Origin: Sanghuangporus weigelae
Lineage: Eukaryota; Basidiomycota; Agaricomycetes; Hymenochaetales; Hymenochaetaceae
DNA: 64,000 bases
Assembly: GCA_033182465.1 (NCBI GenBank)
Contig: CP137326.1
Location: forward strand, 1,891,501 to 1,955,500
Direction: 5' to 3'
Shown: positions 1 to 10,928 of the stretch, one piece after another
How positions within the stretch are numbered: the stretch's first letter is position 1
Layout: every line of letters begins with the position of its first letter
Translations under genes and position numbers: made by a program
Notes under the pieces: model-generated
Databases searched by the model: none
What the model was told of the DNA's origin: nothing
Seen by the model: the letters and a program-made list of their open reading frames with translations, nothing else

Positions 1-272
1 TGGCAACAAACTGCAGACTGACTAGCGTCGTAAGCCAAAACGATGGTAATTGCCAGCTCAAAGCTTTCGTCTATAAAGTTCTCTGATACCCAAAGCAAAG
101 CTTCACTGGGATCAAGTTGTTCGACATGAGATCGAGCAATGTACTGCATTTCGTACGGGGCAATGGTTAGAGAGGAAAGGTTCAGGACAGAGAGAAGCCA
201 AGCAGCAAGTGTTACAGGGACTATCAGGTCCTTATATGTATCCATTGCAAATTCGGAAGTTATCAAGATAGC
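1..272 (-). CDS. Partial unidentified gene at the left window edge
   Basis: On the minus strand a frame stays open from about 272 down to the window edge, with an ATG at 245. It reads as plausible protein: a hydrophobic stretch rich in Leu and Ala (VTLAAWLLSVLNLSSLTIAP) followed by an acidic segment containing DPSEALLWVSENFIDESFEL. The sequence just upstream of 272 ends in CAG, so this may be an internal exon with its acceptor there rather than a first exon. The gene continues beyond the window, so its function cannot be judged and I recognise no family. Composition and the absence of stops suggest real coding sequence, but the evidence is only about 80-90 codons. Confidence 0.35.
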
Positions 273-1550
273 CTGTGTACACTGGTTTAAAGAGCTGATG
301 CATACGGGCATCTTACATGATCATCTGATGTATCGAGTATTGATCCAATCCAAAAGTTTGTGCTGTTTATACTGCGTGGTAAAGTTATCTACGACCAGCC
401 AGGTCGATAATGTCCAGTGTGAGCGGAGAGTTGATCCTAGGATATGTCACCACTGCATATGCATTTCCTACCACGCTTGTGTTCCTTGGGATAGTCGATG
501 TGGTCCTAGCATGCAACACATGAAGGTCTGTTGTATTTCCAAGGAGTCGATTATAGAGATTTGAAGAACAGTAGCGATTCAGCCGTAATCTCACCGAGGA
601 TGCAGCTGATTCATGCAAAGACTTTGTGAGAGCTGTCGAGAGTCGCAAAGATCATCATCCAAGGGTTTCGCCAGCATCCAAAGGGCATCTATCTCAAGAA
701 CATCTATCTTCCTATCAAGATCGGACGAATCTCCGCCGTGCATCTTTTTGGTAAACGCACAGAAATGGAAACAGCCAGAGATAAATGCAAGTTCCAATGC
801 AGAGAACCAATCCCTCTTCGAGGTAGCTCCTTCATAAAGTCAGCAAAAAGTAGTGCGGGCTTGCAACGTATAGAATGGAAGCGTCTGTAATGCACATCTA
901 GCCTTGAGACAAGTCAAATCAAGTGCTGCTTTGAAAAGGGCGCCCACGGAAAATCCGTCCTCGTCGCCGTTGAAGTGTCAGATCTTTCGTGGATAGTCCA
1001 GAGCAGAGCAGGAGGGCAATAGCCAGCTCAGTTGGGTGTAGTTGATAGAAGACATGAAATGTCGGAAGTATCAGAACCCGAGCGGCATAATGCAGAAATG
1101 CGTAGGAATCAAGGTTGAATCATGATCGCAGCGTAGCCCAGGCAGTGATAGCAGAACAGGACACATGGATAACTCCGAGATTTGGGGCGGAAGCTGGAAA
1201 TGTGAGAAAACTCTGCTTTATTTGCGATCTGCGACTGCTCGGTCATGATTAGGCATTCCTACTTTCGGCGAAGGACTCACCACAAATATATGCTGAAAGA
1301 TTATTGGGAATGTGCCCTATTAAGTGTCCATGATAGCTGAAAGGATTTGGTACGTTTGCTCGCCAATGTTTACTTGAAAACTGACGATTGTAATTCTAAT
1401 CAGACAGTGCACTTCATCTTGAAAGACCTTCTCACTTCGCTACTTATAACAGGCCTACTAATTTAGTAGATCATTCACGGTCTCAGTCACTGTCCGTGTA
1501 TCTGTTTAAACTCGTCCTAGGTCACAAATGTTCCATCATCCTTGAACCGT
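273..1550. other. No supported gene; possible decayed coding remnants
   Basis: Short open stretches occur on the minus strand at about 385-648 and 591-797, the latter with an acidic DLDRKIDVLEIDALW-like run. They could be upstream exons of the gene at the left edge or relics. None has a recognisable domain and I could not link them with convincing splice sites. From about 900 to 1550 I see nothing coding. Confidence 0.3.
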
Positions 1551-3407
1551 TGTAGCGCACTGGCTCCTCCTGTGCCAGTACACTCATACTATGGCTCCCT
1601 CTTACTGCAGATACCATATCCCAGCACTGCCGACACCTGAGAGTGTGAGGGCACACTCCTATTGCACTCGGGACATCATTTGAGCACGTATCCATTGATT
1701 CCAGCACACGTACTGTACTGCGGCGCCCTCCTATGACCCAAATTGATCCGCCGATGGCTCCCCGACACTCAGACAGGTCCGCCAACGGCTCCTACCCAGC
1801 ACCAGGCACTATAGGACACATCCCTCAGTGACTACATGCCGCCGATCTTATGATTTACCATACGTACAGCCGTGTGGCGACTCTGGATGCCTCCGAGTCG
1901 GCCCCCCTTGGCGCCGATCAATGCGGCGGACACTCAGACATCCTCAGGTACCCTCGCCGACGCCTCCTACAGCTTACCAAGCAGTCCCCCATTGTCTAGG
2001 GAGCTATATATTGTCATATGTGCTTACATGCCTCATTACGACATATCTGCCACCAGTCCGGCAGTCCCCCACAGCACTGCCGCTCCGGCCACTCATATTA
2101 GTCACTAGGGATCGCCCACACTCTGTATTGAGTGCCGCCGATGCATCGGACACCTCAGGGACATCGGCTGATGCGCCCTTTGTCTCATATACGCAATATC
2201 AGCCTCCGATCATCGGTTCCGATGTTTCCTGACTTCCCCCTGACGCGGCGGCCCCCATTAGACCATGTATGGAAGGTAGGCATGTGGTACATCGGCGTGC
2301 CAAGCCACCGACTCGCGCTGCCAAGCCCAACTCCGCTGGCGCCCGTATTATTGCAGATACTTGATATTCCATGCTATTGGACGCCCCCCTCACGTTGCTA
2401 CTCTCAGATTTCACCTGGGCGCTCCGGCAGCGGCCCTTGGTGACCCAGATGACTCAGGAGATGTTGTCAGACAGTATGACGTGTCGGCAACAGCAGTAGA
2501 GTATATATAGAGCTTATACTAGCTTGTAGACGACAGGATTCCAAGCCTAGTGAGGATTCCAAGCCTAGCGAGGATTCCAAGCCTAGCAAGGATTCCAAGA
2601 GCATGTACCAGACCGAGCGCCAGAGTTCGAGATATCCCTCACTCTGAGTCTCCCCTCATGTACTGAGCCTCCCCCTTGACTATATACTATCCTTGACATC
2701 TCCTCTTGTTTGACTCCACATTCTACTTGCCTTCGCCGCCTCCGGTACGCCTCTGCCGCTCTGACGTTCAGTGAGTGAGTAGGGCTCGGGATTTAACCCT
2801 GAGCCTCCTCCCCACACTTTATACCTGTCCGGCGCCCCTCTATTTGACGTCGGCGACCCTTCGGCGACCCAGGCTTCTTATCAGACTCCCCTTCGGCGTC
2901 CTTTCCAGCCTTTCACTCCAGTTTATCCCATATATTGATCTTATACGGTCTTTTCCTCTCATCTATCGCGTTTACGCTACTTCGGCGGATTCCTGCGGCC
3001 TCCCCCTCAGTCCGGCACCCCTCTATTCGATGTCGGCAGCCATCCGACGACCCAGGCATCCTATCAGACGACCCAGCGGCGCCTTCTCCAGCCACTCACT
3101 CCATTTTATCCTTTATATTCATCTTATACGCTTCATACCTTCCTGTGGCTGAGTTTATACCACGTCGGCAGCCTCTTGTGATCCCCCCTTTTGAGCGGCG
3201 GCCCTGTTATCCTATTCCCTTTATCCAGCGGCATCCTTAGACCCATCCATTACGTCTCCGACGGTTCCTGGCACCTGCCGGGTAGTAGGTCTTTGAGAGT
3301 CTGATAGTGTCGGCATCCCATTTTTGGAGGTCCCTTCATACATTCAGCACCCTTAGAAGGACGGACATCTGTAGCACCTTCAGATACGACACTGCCGACC
3401 GACACCG
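1551..3407 (+). repeat. 1.86 kb dispersed repeat, copy 1
   Basis: This segment is repeated in inverted orientation at 26277-28071 with very high identity; translated stretches differ at only a few residues per hundred. It begins TGTAGCGCACTGG and ends CCGACCGACACCG. It has no recognisable transposase or reverse transcriptase. Inside it, at about 2530-2600, is a short tandem array of an ~18 bp unit (GATTCCAAGCCTAGCGAG), present in about three or four units here and fewer in copy 2. Further on, two related ~185 bp blocks begin near 2829 and 3015 and are rich in GTCGGC motifs. High identity implies recent mobility. Ends at copy 1 are ambiguous by a few bases. Confidence 0.85.
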
Positions 3408-3708
3408 TTGCAAAGGCTTCTGGACATTCAAAAGGTATCATTGGCTTCATGTCCGGAAGACTGCCTCCACCGTTTGCGTCAAATTCACTGCTACAGTAAT
3501 GTGGACTCGGATGCCTGAGAATGGCCAATGGAAGCAAAACAAATTGAACAACAAAGCACGTCATAATAACACATAGATAATCTTCCAGAAGAAAAGCAAG
3601 TAGAATAGCACGATTGCAATAACGACGATAAATTCAAGAAGATCCCGAACTAGAACAAAATAGGAGGAAATTGATTCCGTGGTCAGGTCTTTATGCCTTG
3701 CTATTCAG
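3408..3708. other. Flank between repeat and kinase relic; no gene
   Basis: A minus-strand open stretch at about 3410-3560 contains GGGSLPDMKPMIPFECPEAF. The sequence left of the repeat (below 1551) continues plausibly with RFKDDGTFVT before a stop. Repeat copy 1 may therefore sit in an old exon. No family is recognised and this may be chance. Confidence 0.25.
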
Positions 3709-5458
3709 CTAAGGCTCTTGTAACAGATCTGCTGCTGAAGGTCGATCTTCGTGATCCAGATGCATGCATTTCTTTATCAGTGCATTGGCACCCTCGAGAT
3801 CCTCTGCTTGATCCAAAATGCCAAGTTTCTTACACTTCTGTTGCGAGCTCGCTCGCTTCACTGGCATCTTCTTCAGAAGACCTGTTGTTGTTGTAAACAG
3901 AGCCATTCAGCTCTGTGCAAATAACAGGGTCGAAAGGAAGAAAATTCAGTGCTCACCTGTCTGCGAATTGAGGAATTGACTAGCTGTCAACGTACTTCGG
4001 CAAGTTTCTGCTGAGAATTGCTCCCCTGTATAAAGTAGCATCTGATGCAGCATGGACTCAATCAAAGGAAGATCGGAGGATAGTGAGTCAAATAGTTCAT
4101 GGCCGTAAATAAGTTCGAAAAGCTATATTTATTGCATTACAACTCAGTGCCTTGCTTTAGGGCGCCTATAACAAATAAGCGCACTAACCATGCATCCAAA
4201 AGTCCATATGTCGACTTTATGGTTCCAGGGGAGCTCGAGTAAGATCTCTGGGGGCCGACGGTTGCCCGCAATAATATTATCGGATACTTTCATGTCGAGA
4301 AACTGGGCTGGTCCTCTGTTTTAGCGTACAAGTCCATATGAGGCCTGAAGGTATTTTATGCACCATTTCCAAAGTCCCAAATAATGAATGAGCGAGACAA
4401 CTGAGAGTTGGGGGGTGGGAGTGGGAGCGGCTGGGACTTGGCTATGTGAACATACTTGTTTCCTAATGTTCGTTCAGAAGGATGCCTTTCCGATGGGTTG
4501 GCTTTGATGAAAGTCTCGATATCAAGAGTATGCGGGCCAGTTGCTAAGTCCATCATGATGTTTTCAAGTCGCAAGTCTGGTTGGACAATATCACCCGTCA
4601 ATCAAGAGAATACATGAGCACATCTTGGAAACGTACCTATATATACAATACCGAGACTATGTAAATGATGCAGTCCTCCCAATACGTCGAGAAGTATCTT
4701 CTTTAACAATGATATCAAAAACTGCCCTGCTGTAGTTCTGAGGGAAGCAACAGATGGCCCACAGAGATCTATCACCATGCAAAGATGACCCCAGTCTTCC
4801 TTGTCTTTGCTGGGTTGGACAAAATCATCAAGCAAATAAAGACAGTGTGTTCCTCGAGCATCTTTCTTATGATACGAAAGTTCCTCGAGGATATCTGCTT
4901 CAAAAGCGACCCCCATCCTCACCATATTTGTCAAGTATCCAGTCATCGCCTTGATCGCGACAAATTAATTGTTCCTGGGTATAGAATATCATATGCCTCA
5001 GTTTGGACCGAAAGAAACAAATAGAGAAACATACACAGTATCTTTAGCTAGCCATACACTTGATTCTGCTCCCCAGTCAAGTTTCTGAAGTATTTCATAG
5101 CGATTATCCGGACCTATATGATCTCCAAATTCAACTTGTAGATACCCAAATCCGTTTATCGCGCCTACACCAAGAGGCTCCTTGGTAAATTCGAGAGATA
5201 CATCCTCTGAGTCTGCTTCTTTTCTAGAGGTGGATCCCACGAGAGGACAATCCCCCCGTATTTACTCACGCATCTTGTATTCGGCAGGTTCAATTTGGAG
5301 GCGAAAGAGAGATCCAGTCGTAGAGGTGGAGGAGTAGATCTACTAGGAGTATAAACTGACATTGGACGCCGCGAAAAGGCATGAGGCAGATACGGTAACA
5401 TAGAGCACTTGCAAAAAAGGTTCAGGTCCAATAGACGATGCACTGAAAACTTGTGCAT
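3709..5458 (-). pseudogene. SRPK-like protein kinase, decayed copy (kinase 1)
   Basis: This is a six-exon kinase on the minus strand, homologous to the two intact kinases at 17591 and 21219. The N-lobe includes GDHIGPDNRYEILQKLDWG near 5110; the usual glycine loop LGWG has become LDWG. The VAIK lysine is kept near 4945. The catalytic loop reads YIDLRLEN after splicing, with the Asp kept, and DFG is present near 4366. The APE motif is PPE, and the C-terminal ALIKKC block lies near 3790. It looks non-functional: an in-frame TAA falls at the start of exon 2 (about 4968), and the reading frame shifts near 5225 unless an unusual 46 nt intron is used there. The last exon stops at LLQEP, lacking the WLNS tail of the paralogues. 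No small partner gene lies upstream. Confidence 0.8.
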
Positions 5459-5683
5459 GGTAGCTATATGCTGTTGAGATCAAAAGAAGATACGAAGGAC
5501 CGAAGGTAGAAAAAAAGTAAATTATACCGTGGGAACTAAAGTCCGAAAGTGTGACTCTTAGCATTCAAGTCAATGAGACATCAGCAAAATACATTCGACA
5601 GCACTGCATAATGAGTTTACATTAGTGAAGCAGCAGAAACTCAAATATGATAACAAAGAAAAGCGTGTACGAATAATTGTGTC

Positions 5684-6818
5684 CTATACACCACTATTGA
5701 GCCACGAATCTTGCAGAAGTTCCTTTGCTGAAGGGCGGTCCTTAGGATTCAAGCGAAGGCATTTCTTCATCAGAGCGGTCGCGCCATCGAGATCCGCCAC
5801 GCTTTTAAGAGCCCCGATCTTTTTGTTTATCTGATATAAGTCTACATCCATTCGAGGTGGATCATCAATCAACCACCCTTTGCAAGATTTTAGTTGATTG
5901 TTGCTCAGATAGTATAATGCGACTGACCTGTCTCAGGATCGAGTAGTTTCCTCGCAGCTGAGCTATTTCGAATCGTCTCTGCAGGTACCCTCTCGCCGGT
6001 AAGCGCAAGAATCTGGTACATCATGGCCACGTCAAGCGGAAGATCGAGCTCGAAAGTCTTGAAGAGCACTCTCGGTCTTCTTATCAAGAAACTGAGCTGG
6101 TCGAAGGAATAATGTAAAGGCAGATAGGAGATTAAATATTGCGCACCAGTTCCAAAACCAGACAGTATATGGGATCGAGACATGGCAGCCTCAAAAGGCG
6201 GTGGCGGGAATGGCTGAGATCTAGCTACCTGCACATATTTTCCTCCCCAAGTTTCTTCTGGCGGATATTTCTCAGGTGGATGAAACTTGAGAAATGCCTC
6301 GATATTGAGAGAATCTGGTCTGCTTCCTAGATCCATGAGGATATTGGATGGATGGATGCCTGTCGCCTTTGTTAAGTGACAATAGTAATAATGCACAAAA
6401 TCCCCAGACTCACCTGTGTGAACGATTCCGAGGCTATGTAAATGATGTATACCCTTCAGGGTATTTACGAGTAGCTCTTTACGAGTGGTAAAGTGTCTAT
6501 ATCTCCTGGTGCTCTCGCAGGAATAGAAGACAATCCCAGAGGATCAATGACAAGGCAAATATGCTCCTCATCTCGATCATCCTTCACCGGTTGAGTGAAC
6601 TCGTCAAGAAGCGACAAGCAATGCATTTCTCGGAATCCCTCTCCACAAGAAGAGATTTTGCAGAGAACATCTCGTTCGGACAAAAATCCTGCTTTTTCTC
6701 TTTGGGTCGTATACTGGCTCAATGCCTTGATGATGAAAATGCCTCCATCGTTCGATCTAGTCTGATGTGTTGGTAGAGATTTCATGTCTTCGAGAGCAGG
6801 AGCATATAGACGTGTCAC
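5684..6818 (-). pseudogene. SRPK-like pseudokinase (kinase 2) with core motifs lost
   Basis: A second minus-strand copy, upstream of kinase 1 in the same orientation. The N-terminus (TRLYAPALEDMKSLP) matches the intact paralogues, but the sequence then jumps from about residue 25 straight to IFIIKAL. The glycine loop and intron 1 are therefore missing. The frame shifts near 6490. After splicing the catalytic loop reads HTGIHPSN (Asp to Gly) and the DFG motif reads GFG. Most of exon 4, including the APE motif, is absent near 6070-6120, so exon 3-like sequence is followed almost at once by the exon 5 block (VLFKT). The C-terminal exon (GATALMKKCLRLNPKDRPSA, LLQDSWLNS) is well preserved. It cannot be an active kinase. 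It may be a plain pseudogene or, less likely given the frameshift, a scaffold. Confidence 0.8.
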
Positions 6819-7368
6819 TCATCAGCGAGGAAGAGGAGAAACAACAAGTAGCCTACGATATAGGTCAGTTTTGAGAGCTGAGTGCACAGCAAGTCTGTAC
6901 ATGGTAGCAGTTCTGCACAGTGCTGATGATAGATGCAGAGAGATATAAGGTGCGCAGCGTCCGTCACCGAGTTGGCCGTTGATCATACTTATTGATTGTC
7001 TAGCCTAGTTTGGGAGATTCTGTGGGTCCAGTGTCGTCCTCATCAGAACAGTATTGTACGCGAAGACCAGAACTAGCAGTAAATTGATCTATGCAGAGCA
7101 GAAGCAAGGACAGGATCACAACATCGATCTGCAGTCTGGTGTCTCTTAACTAATATTGCGCAATTCAATCGAGCATCTCGAGCGGGAAATCACTACTTAG
7201 CAGGCCCTGACCGAAATGAACGAGTGCTCGTTCTTCCGGTGAAGAAGTAAGATGTGTCTTTTCCGAATAAACAAGTCAGGTCTTTTGAGTAAAGATTACG
7301 TGCCATAGATTCAGCAGAGGCATTGTCAGACTGTCCGTACATATGAGAATTGGTCGCGGTAATAAGAA
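6819..7368. other. Intergenic, no feature recognised
   Basis: This lies between the start of kinase 2 and the CACTA-like element. No coding stretch or clear repeat was seen. No remnant of the small partner gene found beside the intact kinases could be recognised here. Confidence 0.4.
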
Positions 7369-7444
7369 GTTCACAGCGGGCAAACAGTTATTTAGACACG
7401 GACTAAATCCATAACTAGATAACAAATGAAATTTGAAATATAAT

Positions 7445-7692
7445 AATGCATTTAGTCACATAATATATTTGATGTCTTTTCCTTAGTTAAATGCTAAACT
7501 ATATTTGAAATAACAAAAGAGATTTAGATTCGAATTTGGTAAACAAAGAAATAACTATACTTTCTAGTTTTAGTAATTATAGTTATTTCTTTGTGTACTA
7601 AATCTGAATCTAAATCCCTTTTGTTATTTCAAATATAGTTTAGCATTTAGCCAGGGAGCAAACATCAAATATATTATGCACCCAAATGCATT
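7445..7692. repeat. 248 bp fold-back (hairpin) inside the CACTA-like element
   Basis: The left arm (7445-7558, beginning AATGCATTTAGTCACATAAT) is complementary to the right arm (7579-7692), with small mismatches and a loop of about 20 bp. The best-matched inner part is about 70 bp per arm. It could be an internally duplicated subterminal region of the host element or a separate fold-back MITE. Confidence 0.75.
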
Positions 7693-7936
7693 ACAGGCAT
7701 TTACCAGTCCTTTGAACACCCAATACAGATCCACTCGTACACAACACCACAAACATTTAAAAACAAATCTAATTACACATCTGAGTAGTCTGCTATGAAG
7801 GCTATATGCTGAAAATTTTTTGAGCTGTAAAATGTGCAGGAAAAATCAAATTGTATGTGTGAAAAAAGTAGGGTAAATGTCACAAAATTAACTCCTTTGA
7901 ACACCTTGTGACATAAGTGTCATGCTAGTGCATGTA

Positions 7937-8428
7937 CAGTAGAACCTGTGGATAAGAATGCTCCTCGGTGGACATGAAAAGCATTCTTATCGCCAGGTTA
8001 TTCCAAACTGCGACATTATATAATCAAAAAATATTACATCATAGCCAAATCCAGAAATTATCCAGCCTGATTTCTAACCTGACAAGCGAGACAAAGAAGG
8101 GAGGATAAGAGCAACCATTGGAGATCTTGCACTTTAGTCGCTTATGTTGTTAATATTCATTATTTTGGTTGGACAAGAGTCCAAAATTATCAATTACGTC
8201 TAGCGGAGAAAGTACAGGCCTCACATACATACCAAATATGGTAAGAATGCATCACCTGATCACCTCCCATTAGGAATTTCCAAAGAAAAAGTGTATTCCA
8301 TATGCCAACTTAAAAAATATTCTTATTGGACCCTGAATTTTCTGCCTATCGAACCCGTAGTCTTGAAAATCTGTTCTTAACCTTAGGTTATTCTTAATCA
8401 CCGGTATTCTTATGCACAGGTTCTACTG
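7937..8428. mobile_element. pogo/Tigger-like MITE nested in the CACTA-like element
   Basis: The 492 bp insertion has inverted ends CAGTAGAACCTGTGGATAAG (left) and CAGTAGAACCTGTGCATAAG (right, reverse-complemented). TA dinucleotides flank it at 7935-7936 and 8429-8430. CAGT-start inverted repeats with TA target duplication are typical of the Tc1/mariner-pogo group. No transposase is encoded. It inserted after the surrounding element. Confidence 0.8.
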
Positions 8429-9029
8429 TATTTGCAAGATGAGAACTGCCCGATTACATAATAATGTTGATAAGTCTGCCTGTCACGCTTTTCAAGTCAC
8501 CTTTATTGTATGCCTTATATTAATTCATTGGATAGCTCTTTCACCACACAAACTAGGCTGCATGTACTTACAGTAGTGGAGTACTAATATATCTGCTTTT
8601 GAGTCATGCTCAAAGCATGAATGAATAGCAAAATGCATCTGATTCATTGTTTCTCATTGAGTTTCACTGAAATTCAGCAGTAAATAATTTCTCTGTATTT
8701 AACGGGACATGGTAATTTGCTGAAATTTTGCAGCATGACTCATGTATATTCTGTCCACCTATGATAAAAATTTCAAGTTGCAAATTGGAGGTTTGAGTGA
8801 GTAAATGTAGGGTGTTCAAAGGAAGGGTACTGTTTAAAAGTAAATGCATTATCAAATTTCAAATTTCATTTGTCATCTAGTTATGGATTTAGTCCGTGTC
8901 TAAATAACTGTTTCCCGCTGTGGTTGGAAGCCAGGCCGAACGTGAGAAATCAAGTCCATATTCATTTTAGTTTCAAAATTCTTTCCTGCGCCGTCCATCC
9001 ATCCGAGAAGTCACTCAAAAAAAAAAAAA

Positions 9030-10639
9030 ATGCCTGCGAAAATCAAGGCTCACTCAAGATCGTCAAAGAAAACTACGAAATCTTCTGCCACCGCTGTGGC
9101 TAGTTCTTTACCTGTGAAATCAAGAGTGAACGAACCGCGAAAACCTGTACCAAAGCCTGCTTTATCCGGTTCGAAGTCCGAGTCTGAAGAGGAAGAGGAA
9201 GAAGGTCAAGCAAGCGAGATCGAAGACGAGAGGCAGAGCGGCAGTGATCAAAATAGTGACGAGAACGATGACGATGACGATGATGGCGTAGACGAGGAAG
9301 GAATGAAAAGGCTCATGAAAGCTCTCGGAGAGGATGGTCTGGACGACGTCGGTCGGTTGCAGCTCGAAGCACTTCAAGTTGAAGGTGATTCCGAAGAAGA
9401 AAAAGGAGATGACTCCGAGGAACAGGAAGAAAGCGCCTCTGAAGCTGAGGAGGAGACTGGGGAAGAGGACGAAGGCGAAAACGTGTCTGATTCTGAATCT
9501 GAGAAAGAAGACGGGAAAGCAAATATTTCGCGACCCGGGCATCAAGAGGAAGAAGATGAAGATGAAGGTGAGGACGAAGAAATCGCTCTCGAAGACGCAG
9601 AGTCCGTAGACGAGGACGTTGTACCACGACAAAAGATCGTGACTAACAACAAGGTGCGCTTTGTAACTTCCTGACATGTTCAATTCTTTATTTGATATTG
9701 TTTTTATTCTCTCTGAATCGAAATAGATCTCTCTTGAGCGAATTCGCGATACTATCAAACTGGATCCTTCATTACCTTGGACAGAGACGCTGGCCGTGAC
9801 TTACCCCGAAACGATCAACGTGGATGTTGATGACGACCTAAACCGCGAGCTCGCATTGTACGCCTACCTTCTTTTCATCCGTTCTCCTTTTCTCAATTTC
9901 TGATGTTGTGTCTACTCTGAATGTCCTAGCTACAAACAAGCCCTCCACGGGGCCACCACCGCCCGTACACTCGCAGCGCAGCACTCCCTCCCCTTCACCC
10001 GCCCCGCCGACTACTTCGCGGAAATGGTCAAATCCGACGCGCACATGGAGCGCATCCGCCAAAAGCTCCTCGACGAGAACGCTCTGATCAAGCGCTCCGA
10101 GGCAAAGCGTAAAGAACGAGAGGGCAAGAAGTACGGAAAGCAAGTCCAGATTGAGAAAATAAAGGAACGGGAGAGGAGCAAGAAGGATATGGAGGAGAGG
10201 TTGAGGGGGTTGAAGAGGAGTAAGTGGTCGCTCCTTCGCTCTCCTGTACTTTTCTTTTCGATGACGGCTTATGCTGACTTCTTTTCATTGCTATATAGAA
10301 CACAAAGACGCTCTTCCTTCTGGATCCGCCCAAAACGATGATGAAGCTTTCGACGTTGCGGTGGAAGACGCCATCGCCGACCGTCCGTCCAAACGTCCCA
10401 AATCTTCTTCCGCGTCCAAACAACAAAACTCAAAAGGAAAACTATCTCGAAAAGCGCGCGATACCAAATTCGGATTCGGTAGCGGGAAAGGAAGGAGAGA
10501 TAAACAGAACACGAGGGAGAGTACGGAGAAGTTTGATTACGCCGTTGGCGGGACGGGTAAGAAGGTAAGTACGAAGGGGAAAGGTCTGAAGTCGAAGAGA
10601 CCTGGGAAGAGTAAGAGAGCGGCTATGAGGAGTCGATAG
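9030..10639 (+). CDS. EBP2: rRNA-processing protein EBP2 (EBNA1BP2 family)
   Basis: This is a nucleolar factor needed for maturation of 27S pre-rRNA and assembly of the 60S subunit. Exons are 9030-9653, 9727-9857, 9930-10219 and 10299-10639, giving 461 residues in frame. The N-terminal ~200 residues are very acidic (runs of Glu, Asp and Ser), followed by a family-typical core: KISLERIRDTIKLDPSLPW, ETINVDVDDDLNREL, then FYKQALHGA and RPADYFAEMVKSDAHMERIR. The C-terminal third is Lys/Arg-rich (FGFGSGKGRRDKQNTRE, and repeated KGLKSKRPGKSKR), as expected for a nucleolar RNA-binding tail. The start ATG directly follows a run of 14 adenines (9017-9030 includes its first base). It is convergent with CDC37. 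Confidence 0.92.
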
Positions 10640-10928
10640 ACTTCTTGTCTCTGAGTATGTGTATTCTCGACTGGAAGAACATGACTTCTACAACATTTCC
10701 CCCAATATTCATTTGGGCATGGCAGTGCGACGCTGCTACTCTACGATACGAGCAAAAGTTTCTTGGCGAATAATCCTTTGTTATATATGTCGAAAGCAAA
10801 TCAGACAGCGACAATCATGATATTTACATACATTTGCGTATTGAGATCAACGAGTCAGTACAAAGCGGTGTGGTCTTCCAAACTCCAGTTCATTTCTGGG
10901 CCGGATAGTCCCAATTCCCGAATGTCAA
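10640..10928. other. Convergent 3' region between EBP2 and CDC37
   Basis: About 290 bp shared by the 3' ends of two convergent genes. No separate feature was recognised. Confidence 0.5.

Larger units (their letters stand above)
7372..8922. mobile_element. Non-autonomous CACTA-like (EnSpm) DNA transposon
   Basis: The element is 1,551 bp and bounded by terminal inverted repeats of about 75 bp with few mismatches. The left end reads CACAGCGGGCAAACAG and the right end, reverse-complemented, CACAGCGGGAAACAG. The 3 bp GTT is found directly outside both ends (7369-7371 and 8923-8925), as expected for a 3 bp target duplication. A CAC-start terminus plus a 3 bp duplication is typical of the CACTA/EnSpm superfamily; this assignment is an inference. 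The interior is AT-rich, has no transposase and holds two nested structures (the hairpin at 7445-7692 and the MITE at 7937-8428). The right end lies about 107 bp upstream of the EBP2 start codon, so it may form part of that gene's promoter. Confidence 0.75.

Noticed and set aside
1828-2232. Long open stretch repeated almost unchanged at 27244-27792, possible repeat-encoded protein
   Set aside because: Several frames are open at once because the repeat is C-rich and stop-poor, the composition is low-complexity, and no domain is visible. Conservation is explained by recent copying of the whole repeat.
9162-9758. Open minus-strand frame of about 198 codons opposite EBP2
   Set aside because: It mirrors the acidic GAA/GAG-rich EBP2 exon (antisense gives Phe/Leu/Ser-rich sequence), so it is a shadow frame.
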